Below are positions 6,136-12,819 of a stretch of 15,378 bases of DNA, piece by piece. Made by a program: the position numbers and the translations under genes. This DNA comes from an uncultured Actinomycetes bacterium (GTDB lineage Bacteria > Actinomycetota > Acidimicrobiia > Acidimicrobiales > Microtrichaceae), in NCBI GenBank assembly GCA_903930035.1, contig CAIYXG010000119.1:1-15378 (forward strand), given 5' to 3'. A model generated the notes under the pieces. It had not been told where the DNA came from and searched no databases. It was given only the letters and a program-made list of their open reading frames with translations. The first letter of the stretch is position 1. Each line of letters begins with the position of its first letter.

Positions 6136-6474
6136 TCAGACGGCCTCGGCGCCGCGCTCCCCGGTGCGGATACGGATGAGCTCGTCGATGGTCGTGACCC
6201 ACACCTTGCCGTCACCGATCTTGTCGGTGCGGGCGGAGGACACGATGGCCTCGACGGCCGAGTCCACGTCGGCGTCGTCGACGACCACCTCCACCTTGAC
6301 CTTGGGAAGGAAGTCCACCTGGTACTCCGTCCCTCGGTAGGTCTCGGTGTGGCCGCCCTGGCGGCCGAAGCCGCGGACCTCCGTGACCGTGACGCCGACC
6401 ACGCCGGCGCTCTTGAGTGCTTCCTTGACGTCGTCGAGCTTGAAGGGCTTGATGACGGCGGTGACCAGTTTCAT
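6136..6474 (-). CDS. glnK: PII nitrogen regulatory protein GlnK/GlnB
   Basis: The 112-residue protein has every PII landmark. The T-loop is GFGRQGGHTETYRGTEYQVD (35-54) with Tyr51, the site of covalent modification. The B-loop TDKIGDGKVWV binds ATP or ADP, and the C-loop contains RIRTGERG. The start MKLVTAVIKPFKLDDVKEAL is canonical. PII trimers sense 2-oxoglutarate and ATP/ADP, and in the GlnK role they dock on AmtB to block ammonium uptake. Lying between amtB and glnD, it is best called GlnK. The ATG has an AAGGA ribosome binding site 7 bases upstream. It starts 32 bases after the amtB stop and is separated from glnD by 139 bases with a strong hairpin. Confidence 0.97.
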   Translation of the reverse strand: MKLVTAVIKPFKLDDVKEALKSAGVVGVTVTEVRGFGRQGGHTETYRGTEYQVDFLPKVKVEVVVDDADVDSAVEAIVSSARTDKIGDGKVWVTTIDELIRIRTGERGAEAV

Positions 6475-6506
6475 GTTGTTGTCCTTTGTTTCCGGCTTCC
6501 GCGGCG

Positions 6507-7736
6507 TTAGCCCCGGCCCATAGTGACTTCACCAAAGTGGTAGGCGGTCTCGCCGTGCTCGACGGTGTCGAGACCGGTGAGCTCCTCGTCCTCCGTGACC
6601 CGCAGGCCGACGGTCGCCTTCAGTGCGAGGAGAATGAGTGCGGTCACGACGGCCGAGTAGACGATCGTGACACCGTTGGCGATGGCCTGCTCGAGGAGCA
6701 GCGTGAGCCCGCCACCGTAGAAGAGCCCGTCGAGGTGCTCGTTGCCGAAGTGCGACGAGTCGGCGAACAGCCCGATCATGAGCGAGCCGACCAGGCCGCC
6801 CACGAAGTGGACGCCCACGACGTCGAGGGCGTCGTCGAACCCGGCCTTGAACTTGAGGCGCACGGCGAAGGAGCAGATGACGCCGGCCGCCAGGCCGATC
6901 CAGATGGACGACATCGACGACACGTAGCCACAGGCCGGCGTGACGGCGACCAGACCGGCGACGATGCCCGACGCGGCACCCAGGTTGGTGGGGTGGCCGT
7001 CCCGGACACGCTCCACGAGGACCCAGGCGAGACCGCCGGCCGCCGCGGCGAGGAAGGTGTTCATGAACGCCTGCACCGCCTGGCCGTTGGCGCCGAGCGC
7101 CGAACCGGCGTTGAAGCCGAACCAGCCGAACCACAGGATCCCGGTGCCGATCATCACGAGCGGCATGGAGTGCGGGGGGCTGCCCTCCTTGGGCCAGCCC
7201 TTGCGCTTGCCCAGGATCAGCACGGCCACGAGCGCCGCGATGCCGGCGTTGACGTGGATGGCGGTGCCGCCGGCGAAGTCGAGCGAGCCGCGCACGCCCA
7301 GCCAGCCGCCGTAGACCCACTTGAAGACCGGGGCGAACACCAGGAGCATCCAGACCGGGGCGAAGATCGCCCAGGCGGCGAACTTCATGCGTCCGGCCAC
7401 GGCCCCCGAGATCAGTGCCGGCGTGATCACGGCGAACATGCCCAGGAAGGCGATGGTCAGGAGCTGCATGGCCCCTTCGCCCTCGAGGCCGATGTCCTTC
7501 AGGAAGGCCGCCCCGAACCCGCCGAAGAAGGCAGCGTCAAAGTTGCCCCCGGCGATCGAGTAGCCCACCACCACCCAGAGGATGGGGATGATCAGCAGGC
7601 ACCAGAAGTTCATCATGAGCATGTTCAGGACGTTCCGACTGCGGTCCATGCCGCCGTAGAAGAACGCCAGTCCCGGCGTCATGAAGAGCACCAGTGCCGA
7701 CGACACCAGTACCCAGGCTGCGTCACCTGTATCCAT
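6507..7736 (-). CDS. amtB: AmtB-type ammonium transporter
   Basis: The 409-residue integral membrane protein of the Amt/Mep/Rh family has the expected length and about 11 membrane segments. Family landmarks are FYGGMDRSRNVLNMLMMNF (26-44), the twin pore histidines His161 (GGTAIHVNAG) and His310 (DVVGVHFVGG), and WFGWFGFNAGSALG (202-215). The cytoplasmic tail begins GLRVTEDEELTGLDTVEHGE, the part through which GlnK acts in known systems. No extra C-terminal signalling domain is present, so it is a transporter rather than a fused sensor. The ATG at 7736 has an AAAGGG ribosome binding site 7 bases upstream; the longer frame to 7769 is rejected. It is first in the amtB-glnK-glnD operon, behind a leader with a hairpin and a GlnR-like site. 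Confidence 0.97.
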   Translation of the reverse strand: MDTGDAAWVLVSSALVLFMTPGLAFFYGGMDRSRNVLNMLMMNFWCLLIIPILWVVVGYSIAGGNFDAAFFGGFGAAFLKDIGLEGEGAMQLLTIAFLGMFAVITPALISGAVAGRMKFAAWAIFAPVWMLLVFAPVFKWVYGGWLGVRGSLDFAGGTAIHVNAGIAALVAVLILGKRKGWPKEGSPPHSMPLVMIGTGILWFGWFGFNAGSALGANGQAVQAFMNTFLAAAAGGLAWVLVERVRDGHPTNLGAASGIVAGLVAVTPACGYVSSMSSIWIGLAAGVICSFAVRLKFKAGFDDALDVVGVHFVGGLVGSLMIGLFADSSHFGNEHLDGLFYGGGLTLLLEQAIANGVTIVYSAVVTALILLALKATVGLRVTEDEELTGLDTVEHGETAYHFGEVTMGRG

Positions 7737-7755
7737 TGCTTGGCCCTTTGTTCGA

Positions 7756-7778
7756 GAGGGACGGCCCATCGGTCCCTC
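7756..7778 (-). other. Leader hairpin upstream of amtB
   Basis: Perfect 7-base arms GAGGGAC/GTCCCTC flank a 9-base loop, 19 bases upstream of the amtB ATG and just before its ribosome binding site. If transcription starts after the TAGGTT hexamer at 7789-7794, the hairpin lies wholly in the 5' leader. Its function is unknown. Confidence 0.4.
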
Positions 7779-7788
7779 AGTGGGGGTG

Positions 7789-7794
7789 AACCTA
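7789..7794 (-). promoter_or_regulatory. Probable -10 hexamer TAGGTT of the amtB operon
   Basis: TAGGTT on the reverse strand fits TANNNT and would start a message with a leader of about 45 bases. This fits with amtB having a strong ribosome binding site, unlike the leaderless genes around it. No good -35 box is visible, as is usual for activated promoters. Confidence 0.4.
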
Positions 7795-7804
7795 AGGACG
7801 GCGT

Positions 7805-7842
7805 GTTTCCAGAGTGTTTCTGGGGGCGGGACCTTTGGTTAC
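7805..7842 (-). promoter_or_regulatory. GlnR-like operator upstream of amtB
   Basis: On the reverse strand, four 5-base positions are spaced 11 bases apart: GTAAC, TCCCG, GAAAC, GAAAC. The actinobacterial GlnR pattern alternates GTNAC and GAAAC half-sites with 6-base gaps. Here one GTNAC and one GAAAC match fully, one position matches 4 of 5, and one does not match. The block lies about 10 bases upstream of the probable -10, where an activator would bind, and amtB-glnK-glnD is a classic GlnR target. No GlnR gene is in the window, so this is a candidate only. Confidence 0.35.
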
Positions 7843-7874
7843 GGCTCCGTCCCCGGTCGGGCGGGCCGACTGCC

Positions 7875-7880
7875 TAGGGT
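7875..7880 (+). promoter_or_regulatory. -10 hexamer TAGGGT of the four-cysteine gene
   Basis: TAGGGT ends 8 bases before the ATG at 7889. Transcription would start at or within about two bases of the start codon, so the message is leaderless or nearly so. Confidence 0.45.
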
Positions 7881-7888
7881 GTGCGGCC

Positions 7889-8071
7889 ATGGCCGTGAGG
7901 ACCGACTGCCGCCACTACTCCACCCGCACCGTCGCCACGGGCGAGGTCGTGCAGCGGTGCCGGCTCGAGATGGCCGAGCTCACGCCGTTCTCGTGCCCGG
8001 AGGACTGCCTGTTCTTCGAGCGGCGGACGCTCGGCGACGCGGGCTGGCAGGCCGGGCCGACCGACACGTAG
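7889..8071 (+). CDS. Small four-cysteine protein of unknown function, 60 residues
   Basis: The 60-residue protein has cysteines at 7, 24, 36 and 40 (C-x16-C-x11-C-x3-C) and a histidine at 9, within TDCRHYSTRTV, VQRCRLEMAE and PFSCPEDCLFFERR. This spacing suggests a bound zinc ion or an iron-sulfur cluster, but that is inference. It has no signal peptide or membrane segment. I recall similar small proteins in related actinobacteria but know no function. Its stop codon abuts the ribosome binding site of the split-barrel gene, so the two are cotranscribed. The ATG at 7889 begins the recognisable part; the frame is open back to 7814, but that extension would cross the -10. Confidence 0.7.
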   Translation: MAVRTDCRHYSTRTVATGEVVQRCRLEMAELTPFSCPEDCLFFERRTLGDAGWQAGPTDT

Positions 8072-8080
8072 GGGGACTCC

Positions 8081-8584
8081 ATGGACCCGCTCGACGGCAC
8101 TGCGAGCTGGAGCGACTTCGCCCGGTCCGCACCCGGGCTCGCTGCGGTGGTGCGGGCCCGGCTCGAGTCGGCGGAGCACCACGTGCTCGCCACCCTGCGG
8201 GCCGACGGATCGCCCCGGGTGAACGGCACCAACGTGCTGTGGGACGGCGACGACCTCATGGTCGGGTGCATGCCGGGCACGCGGCGGGCCGCCGACCTGG
8301 GCCGCGACCCTCGCTGCGCGCTCCACACCGCGCCCGACCTGCCCACCCTGCCCGAGGGCGACGCCCGCCTCGAGTGCGTCGCCGTGCAGTGCTCCGCCGA
8401 CGACGCTGCGGCGGTCCTCGCCCGGACGGGAGGTGACGGCTCGGGCCAGGACGACGGCGCGCCCGAGGGCGACCTCTTTGCACTGCGGCTGCGGTCGGTG
8501 TCGACCGTCAAGGTCGTCGACGAGCACCTCGAGCTGCAGGTCTGGACGCCGACCACCGGCCTCCGGCACGTCGAGCGGTCGTGA
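8081..8584 (+). CDS. Pyridoxamine 5'-phosphate oxidase-like split-barrel protein
   Basis: The 167-residue protein resembles the PNPOx-like FMN- or F420-binding split barrel. The segment AEHHVLATLRADGSPRVNGT (about 31-50) is the usual first strands, followed by LWDGDDLMVGCMPGTRRAAD and then RDPRCALHT, the strand where these proteins contact the cofactor phosphate. The C-terminal strand LFALRLRSVSTVKVVDEHLE fits as well. Members include oxidoreductases and cofactor-binding proteins of unknown substrate, so no reaction can be assigned, nor whether the cofactor is FMN, F420 or heme. A GGGGGA ribosome binding site overlaps the end of the preceding stop codon, and the start is clear. It is convergent with the 159-residue gene. 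Confidence 0.8.
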   Translation: MDPLDGTASWSDFARSAPGLAAVVRARLESAEHHVLATLRADGSPRVNGTNVLWDGDDLMVGCMPGTRRAADLGRDPRCALHTAPDLPTLPEGDARLECVAVQCSADDAAAVLARTGGDGSGQDDGAPEGDLFALRLRSVSTVKVVDEHLELQVWTPTTGLRHVERS

Positions 8585-8603
8585 GGACCGGCCGTCTGAC
8601 GCC

Positions 8604-9083
8604 TCAGCTGTCCGTGCCACGGTGCCGTGCCATGTGGACGTGCGCCTTGGCGGCGCCCCACGCGATGCCGGGCCCGGTGAGCGACTCGTCCACGTCGGCG
8701 AACGCCGCGGGGGCAAGTGCGTAGACGTCGTCGGGGTCGGCACGCTCGTCGAACTCGTCCCGGACCACGTGCGGCACGCCCAGCCCGGCCAGCACCTCGG
8801 ACGGGAACCGGGCGGCGTCGCGGAGGACCCCGAGCGGCGTGCCGCGCTGGTCGGCCAGGTCGGCACCCAGCAGCGCCCGCAGCTCCGGCACGACCTGGTC
8901 GCGGCACTGGGCCCCCGCCCGCGCGGCCCGGGAGCGGACGTCCTCGGTGACCGGCACCCCGGCGTCGGTGCAGCGCCCGACCACGCACCGCACGACCCAG
9001 TCGGCCAGCACCTGCTCGACCGCGTCGGCCAGGGCGGCGCCGTAGGCCAGGAAGGCGGCCTCGTCCTGGGACTGCTCCGTCAC
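8604..9083 (-). CDS. Conserved-looking protein of unknown function at the end of the hemQ operon
   Basis: I do not recognise this 159-residue protein. It looks soluble and helical, with a cysteine pair at 33 and 38 (VVRCVVGRCTDAG) and a third at 60. The C-terminal part, LTGPGIAWGAAKAHVHMARH, looks conserved and has two histidines. No signal peptide or membrane segment is seen. It starts with a GTG 5 bases after the stop of the LmeA-like gene and has no ribosome binding site of its own, so it is probably translated by coupling as the last gene of the fdhD-ydeP-hemQ-lmeA run. That context hints at heme, metal or envelope work, but nothing in the protein proves it. Confidence 0.7.
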   Translation of the reverse strand: MTEQSQDEAAFLAYGAALADAVEQVLADWVVRCVVGRCTDAGVPVTEDVRSRAARAGAQCRDQVVPELRALLGADLADQRGTPLGVLRDAARFPSEVLAGLGVPHVVRDEFDERADPDDVYALAPAAFADVDESLTGPGIAWGAAKAHVHMARHRGTDS

Positions 9084-9088
9084 GCAGG

Positions 9089-9856
9089 TCAGCCGGGCGG
9101 CTGCGCGCCGTCGGGGTAGGGCGCCGTCGTGCTCGGCACCGTCACGGAGTTCGGCGGGCCCAGGTTGGTCGGGCCGCCGGGCGTGCCGCCGGTGTCGGGC
9201 GGGTCGAGGGCCCGGGCGAGCAGCGCGGGCAACCGGTTGCCGGTGCAGCTCAGGACCACGCGGTCACCCTCGACCGAGACGGCGGGTGGGCACATCAGCA
9301 GGTCGGGGTCGTCGACCGGCAGCGGCGTGAACTCCTGCCCGGCGGCGTCGACCTGGAGCAGCCCGTCGGCCACGGCCAGGCGGGCAGGGACGCGGTCCCG
9401 GCCGACCAGGACCTGGCCGTCGGCGACCTCGACCGGCGTCCCCAGCACGGCGGCGAGCGAGCCCGCCGAGAGCTCGAGGCGCACCGACCCGGACCCGATC
9501 GACCCGATGGTCACCGGGCGGGTGGAGAACCGGTAGGACAGCTGCACGTCGTCGAGCTGGTACGTGGCCGAGTCGATGGTCAGGTACTCGACCTTGACGT
9601 CGGTGAGCTCGGCCGAGACCTGGTCGAGCGGCCGGCCCGCCAGCGTGGGCACCAGGGCCGGGCGCCACGGCTGTGCGCCGACGGTGACGTCGGCGGACGC
9701 AGCCCGCCCGGTGCCGACGATGGCGCGCTCGGCAGCCACCGAGGCACCGAGGCGGCCGCCGAACTCCACCAGGACGGCCAGGACGACCAGGACGACGACG
9801 AGGCGGACCAGCTTGGTGACGAGCCCGGGGCCCTTGTCGCCCTTCTTGCCCCCCAC
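9089..9856 (-). CDS. LmeA-like (DUF2993) phospholipid-binding protein
   Basis: The 255-residue protein starts with a Lys-rich cytoplasmic stub and one hydrophobic segment (about 12-31, ending VVLVVLAVLVEFGG). The next segment, ASVAAERAIVGTGRAASADV, is typical of DUF2993, and the outer domain is rich in beta strands with the repeating LxDVxV pattern (ELTDVKVEYLTIDS). The tail is Pro/Thr-rich (PPDTGGTPGGPTNLGPPNSV). LmeA of mycobacteria is a periplasmic lipid-binding protein needed for lipomannan maturation; a similar lipid role here is inference. The GTG start lies 9 bases after the hemQ stop, with no clear ribosome binding site, which implies operon expression. Confidence 0.8.
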   Translation of the reverse strand: MGGKKGDKGPGLVTKLVRLVVVLVVLAVLVEFGGRLGASVAAERAIVGTGRAASADVTVGAQPWRPALVPTLAGRPLDQVSAELTDVKVEYLTIDSATYQLDDVQLSYRFSTRPVTIGSIGSGSVRLELSAGSLAAVLGTPVEVADGQVLVGRDRVPARLAVADGLLQVDAAGQEFTPLPVDDPDLLMCPPAVSVEGDRVVLSCTGNRLPALLARALDPPDTGGTPGGPTNLGPPNSVTVPSTTAPYPDGAQPPG

Positions 9857-9865
9857 GAGCGGTGC

Positions 9866-10546
9866 CTAGCAGCCGATCTCGTCGAGGACCGTCTCGGGCG
9901 GGGCCACCATGCCCACGTAGAAGGGGCCGAACTCGGCGTAGACGGCCGACGCCTCGTCGAACCGCATCGTGTAGACGACCTCTTTGACGTCGTCGGGGTG
10001 CTGGCAGAAGAGCGTGACGCCCCACTCGTAGTCGTCGAGGCCGGTCGACCCGGTGATGACCTGCACCACGCGGCCGGCGAACTTGCGGCCCGACGCACCG
10101 TGCTCGTGCATCAGCCGCTTGCGGTCGTCGTAGTCGAGGGTGAACCAGTTGGCGCCGTCGTTGCGCCGCTTGGACATCGGGTAGAAGCAGAAGGCGGGCT
10201 TGCCCTCGGGCGGGAGCTCGGGGTGCAGCCGGGCGTTGGCCATCTCCTCGGGGAGCCCCTGGGCGTACTCGCTGAGCTCGGTCAGCGACACGTAGGAGTC
10301 GACCAGGTCCAGGCCGGCGGCCACGAGCGAGGTCTGCAGGCGGCGCAGGTGCCACTGGTCCTGGCCGAGCGCCATCACGGCCAGGTCGCACTTGTGGCCC
10401 AGCATCGCTGCGGTCACCACCTGGACGCCGTTGGCGGCGGCGTCCTTGAGGGCGACGACCACGTCGTCACGGTCGGTGAGCGGGCCGGCCTGGAAGAACA
10501 GGTGGACCACGCTGAGGCCCACGGTGGGCACGGAGGGTTCGGTCAT
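9866..10546 (-). CDS. hemQ: Coproheme decarboxylase HemQ/ChdC (chlorite dismutase family)
   Basis: The 226-residue enzyme converts coproheme to heme b by two oxidative decarboxylations, the last step of the coproporphyrin-dependent pathway of Gram-positive bacteria. Catalytic Tyr122 lies in FCFYPMSKRRN, matching Tyr145 of the S. aureus enzyme. The heme-ligand His149 lies in RKRLMHEHG, matching His172. The signature TGSTGLDDYEWGVTLF and the end MRFDEASAVYAEFGPFYVG are typical of the family. The sequence resembles the Firmicutes type more than the mycobacterial type as I remember them. It overlaps the ydeP stop by four bases (ATGA) and also has its own TACGCT -10 six bases upstream of the ATG. 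No other heme gene is nearby. Confidence 0.95.
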   Translation of the reverse strand: MTEPSVPTVGLSVVHLFFQAGPLTDRDDVVVALKDAAANGVQVVTAAMLGHKCDLAVMALGQDQWHLRRLQTSLVAAGLDLVDSYVSLTELSEYAQGLPEEMANARLHPELPPEGKPAFCFYPMSKRRNDGANWFTLDYDDRKRLMHEHGASGRKFAGRVVQVITGSTGLDDYEWGVTLFCQHPDDVKEVVYTMRFDEASAVYAEFGPFYVGMVAPPETVLDEIGC

Positions 10547-12819
10547 GGCCCGAGCGTACCCACGATCTCTGCGACGGCTTGGTAGGCCGGGATCTTGGAC
10601 CGGGGCTCCCGCTCGGCCGGTCCCGACGGCAGCAGCACGTTGCCCTCGGGGAAGTGGACCTGGGCGGTCCCGAGGGGCAGTCGGGCCAGGTGGACGTGGC
10701 CGCGGAGCTCGCCGGTGGCCGACCGGACCAGCACCGGGTCGCCGTCCGCCAGGCCCAGGCGGGCGGCGTCCGCCGGGTCCAGGTAGACGGCGTCACGGGG
10801 TGCGCCGGTGAGCGGGTCGGTGGGCGACCACACGATGGAGTTGAACTGCTTCCCGCGGCGGGTGGTGACCAGGAACCTGCCGTCCGGGACCCCGGTGGCG
10901 GGCAGCTCGAGCGGCGTGAACCGGCCGCGGCCGGACGGGGTCGGGAACACGCCGTCGCGGCACAGGTGGCGGCCGCCGTACTGGACGGCGTCGCCCGTGC
11001 GGCCGAGCGTCTCGATGCCCGCGTAGTCGGGCACGACGCGGGCGATCTCGGCGCGGAGGGCCTGGTTGTCGGCCCAGCGGAAGGCGCCGGCCCGGTCCGG
11101 CCGGACCCGTGCCGCCAGGTCGCCGTAGAGCCGCCACTCGCTGCGCGCCTCGCCGACCTGGCGGGGGATCTCGGGCGAGAACGCGATCCGCCGCTCGGTC
11201 GTGGTCGAGGTGCCGCCGCCCTCCTGCTCGTAGCGGGTGCGCACCGGCAGCAGGACGACGTCGTCGCCCTCCACGAGCATCTGCGACGTCACGACCAGGT
11301 CGGCGTGGACGCGGAGCGGCACCCGGTCGAGGGCGGCGCGCACCTGGGCGGGGTCGGGCAGCACGTCGAGGAAGTTGCCGCCCGACGCCCACAGCACGTC
11401 GACCCCGCCCGCGGCCGCCGCCTCGACCAGCTCCGGGGCGGTGAGCCCGGGCTCGGACGGCACGTCGAAGCCCCACTGCAGCCCCAGCGCGGCGGCGCTG
11501 TCGGCGTCGACCGGGACGTTGCCCGGGTAGGAGGTGGCGTAGGCACCCATCTCGGCGCCGCCCTGCACGCCCGAGTGGCCGCGGATGGGCATGAGCCCGG
11601 CGCCGTCGCGCCCGACGTTGCCCCGGGCCAGCGCCACGTTGACGATCCCCTGGACGGCCTCGGCGCCGAACGTGTGCTGGGTGATGCCCATGGACCAGAC
11701 CAGGACCGCGCTGCCGGCGGCGGCGTACAGGTCGCAGAACTGCCCGAGGGTGGACCGGTCGACCCCGGCGGCCCGCAGACGGGCCTCGGGGTCCTGGGCG
11801 GCGAGCGCAGCGAGCAGCTCGTCCCAGCCCTCGGTGCGGTCGGCCACGAACCGCTCGTCGGTGGCCCCCCGTGCCGCCAGCTCGGCCACGACCGCGTTGG
11901 CCAGGGCGATGTCGCCGCCCGGGCGCACCGGCACGTGGAGGTCGCAGATGGTCGTGCCGAACAGCGCAGACTCGGCCCGCGACGGGATCCAGTACCGCTC
12001 CAGGCCGGGCTCCAGGTAGGGGTTCACGACCACGACCTTGGCGCCGCGCCGCTTGGCCTGCTCCAGGTACTTCATGAAGACCGGCTGGTTGTTGGCCGGG
12101 TTGGTGCCCCACAGCACGACCAGGTCCGACTCGACCACGTCCTGCAGCGAGCACGTCGAGGCCGCCACCCCGACCGTGGCGCGGAGGCCGACGGTCGAGG
12201 GCGAGTGGCAGACCCGGGCCGCCGAGTCGATGCTGGCGACCCCCATGGCCCGTGCCGCCTTGCCGGCCACGTAGTAGGTCTCGTTGGTCAGGCCGCGCGA
12301 GGTCAGGTACATCCCGACGCGGTCCGGGGTCGTGGCCGTGATGGCGCCGGCCACCGCGTCGAGGGCCTCGGTCCAGGTGATCTGGCGGAAGCCCGGCTCG
12401 CCCCGGCGGCGACGCATCGGGAACCCGAGCCGGCCCATCTGGCGCAGGTCCTTGCCCGACCAGCCGTCGAACCGGCTGACGTCGCTCAGCCGGGACGGCG
12501 CGAACGCGTCCATGGTGTTGAGCTCGAGCAGCTCCAGGCGGGTCGTGCACAGGTGCGGGCCGTCGAGCGTCCAGTCCTTCAGCCCGGCCACCCCCAGGGC
12601 GCACCCGTCGCACACGCCCCGGGTCAGGACCTTGAGCGCATAGGCCGAGTGCGGCGCCTGCTCCCGGGCGATCCGGAACATGTCCCGGTAGTGCCGCGGC
12701 TTCTGCTCCCCCACGCCGTTGGGCGACCAGCCGGCCCACAGCTCGGGGTGCAGTCCCAGACGCTGCAGCCCCGACTGCAGGCCCGGGGCCAGGCCCATGG
12801 GGTGCGGCCGCTCAGCCAC
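10543..12819 (-). CDS. Molybdopterin oxidoreductase, FdhF/YdeP family
   Basis: The roughly 758-residue bis-MGD molybdoenzyme resembles E. coli YdeP and the alpha subunit of formate dehydrogenases. With the GTG at 12819 as residue 1, Cys70, Cys73 and Cys91 lie in GVCDGCALGVAGLKDW and HLCTTRLELLELNTM, typical of YdeP proteins. ARVCHSPSTVGL (201-212) aligns with the formate dehydrogenase H active site ARVUHGPSVAGL, placing Cys204 where selenocysteine binds molybdenum. The C-terminal MGD-binding domain contains RRGKQFNSIVW and LARLPLGTAQVHFPEGN. The physiological substrate is unknown. It follows fdhD with an 8-base overlap, which fits FdhD supplying its active-site sulfur. ATG 12798 is an alternative start; the frame to 12864 lies deeper inside fdhD and is rejected. 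Confidence 0.9.
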   Translation of the reverse strand: MAERPHPMGLAPGLQSGLQRLGLHPELWAGWSPNGVGEQKPRHYRDMFRIAREQAPHSAYALKVLTRGVCDGCALGVAGLKDWTLDGPHLCTTRLELLELNTMDAFAPSRLSDVSRFDGWSGKDLRQMGRLGFPMRRRRGEPGFRQITWTEALDAVAGAITATTPDRVGMYLTSRGLTNETYYVAGKAARAMGVASIDSAARVCHSPSTVGLRATVGVAASTCSLQDVVESDLVVLWGTNPANNQPVFMKYLEQAKRRGAKVVVVNPYLEPGLERYWIPSRAESALFGTTICDLHVPVRPGGDIALANAVVAELAARGATDERFVADRTEGWDELLAALAAQDPEARLRAAGVDRSTLGQFCDLYAAAGSAVLVWSMGITQHTFGAEAVQGIVNVALARGNVGRDGAGLMPIRGHSGVQGGAEMGAYATSYPGNVPVDADSAAALGLQWGFDVPSEPGLTAPELVEAAAAGGVDVLWASGGNFLDVLPDPAQVRAALDRVPLRVHADLVVTSQMLVEGDDVVLLPVRTRYEQEGGGTSTTTERRIAFSPEIPRQVGEARSEWRLYGDLAARVRPDRAGAFRWADNQALRAEIARVVPDYAGIETLGRTGDAVQYGGRHLCRDGVFPTPSGRGRFTPLELPATGVPDGRFLVTTRRGKQFNSIVWSPTDPLTGAPRDAVYLDPADAARLGLADGDPVLVRSATGELRGHVHLARLPLGTAQVHFPEGNVLLPSGPAEREPRSKIPAYQAVAEIVGTLGP
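10553..10558 (-). promoter_or_regulatory. -10 hexamer TACGCT of hemQ inside the ydeP 3' end
   Basis: TACGCT on the reverse strand lies 6 bases before the hemQ ATG and within the last codons of ydeP. hemQ could be transcribed alone as a leaderless message as well as from the fdhD promoter. Confidence 0.5.

Noticed and set aside
5997..6215. A 73-residue N-terminal extension of glnD
   Set aside because: It would overlap the glnK coding region and looks random, whereas ATG 5996 has a GAGG site at good spacing and starts at the family's usual N terminus.
6486..7877. A 463-codon open frame on the forward strand opposite amtB
   Set aside because: It is antisense to a full AmtB, with a highly charged low-complexity translation and no ribosome binding site.
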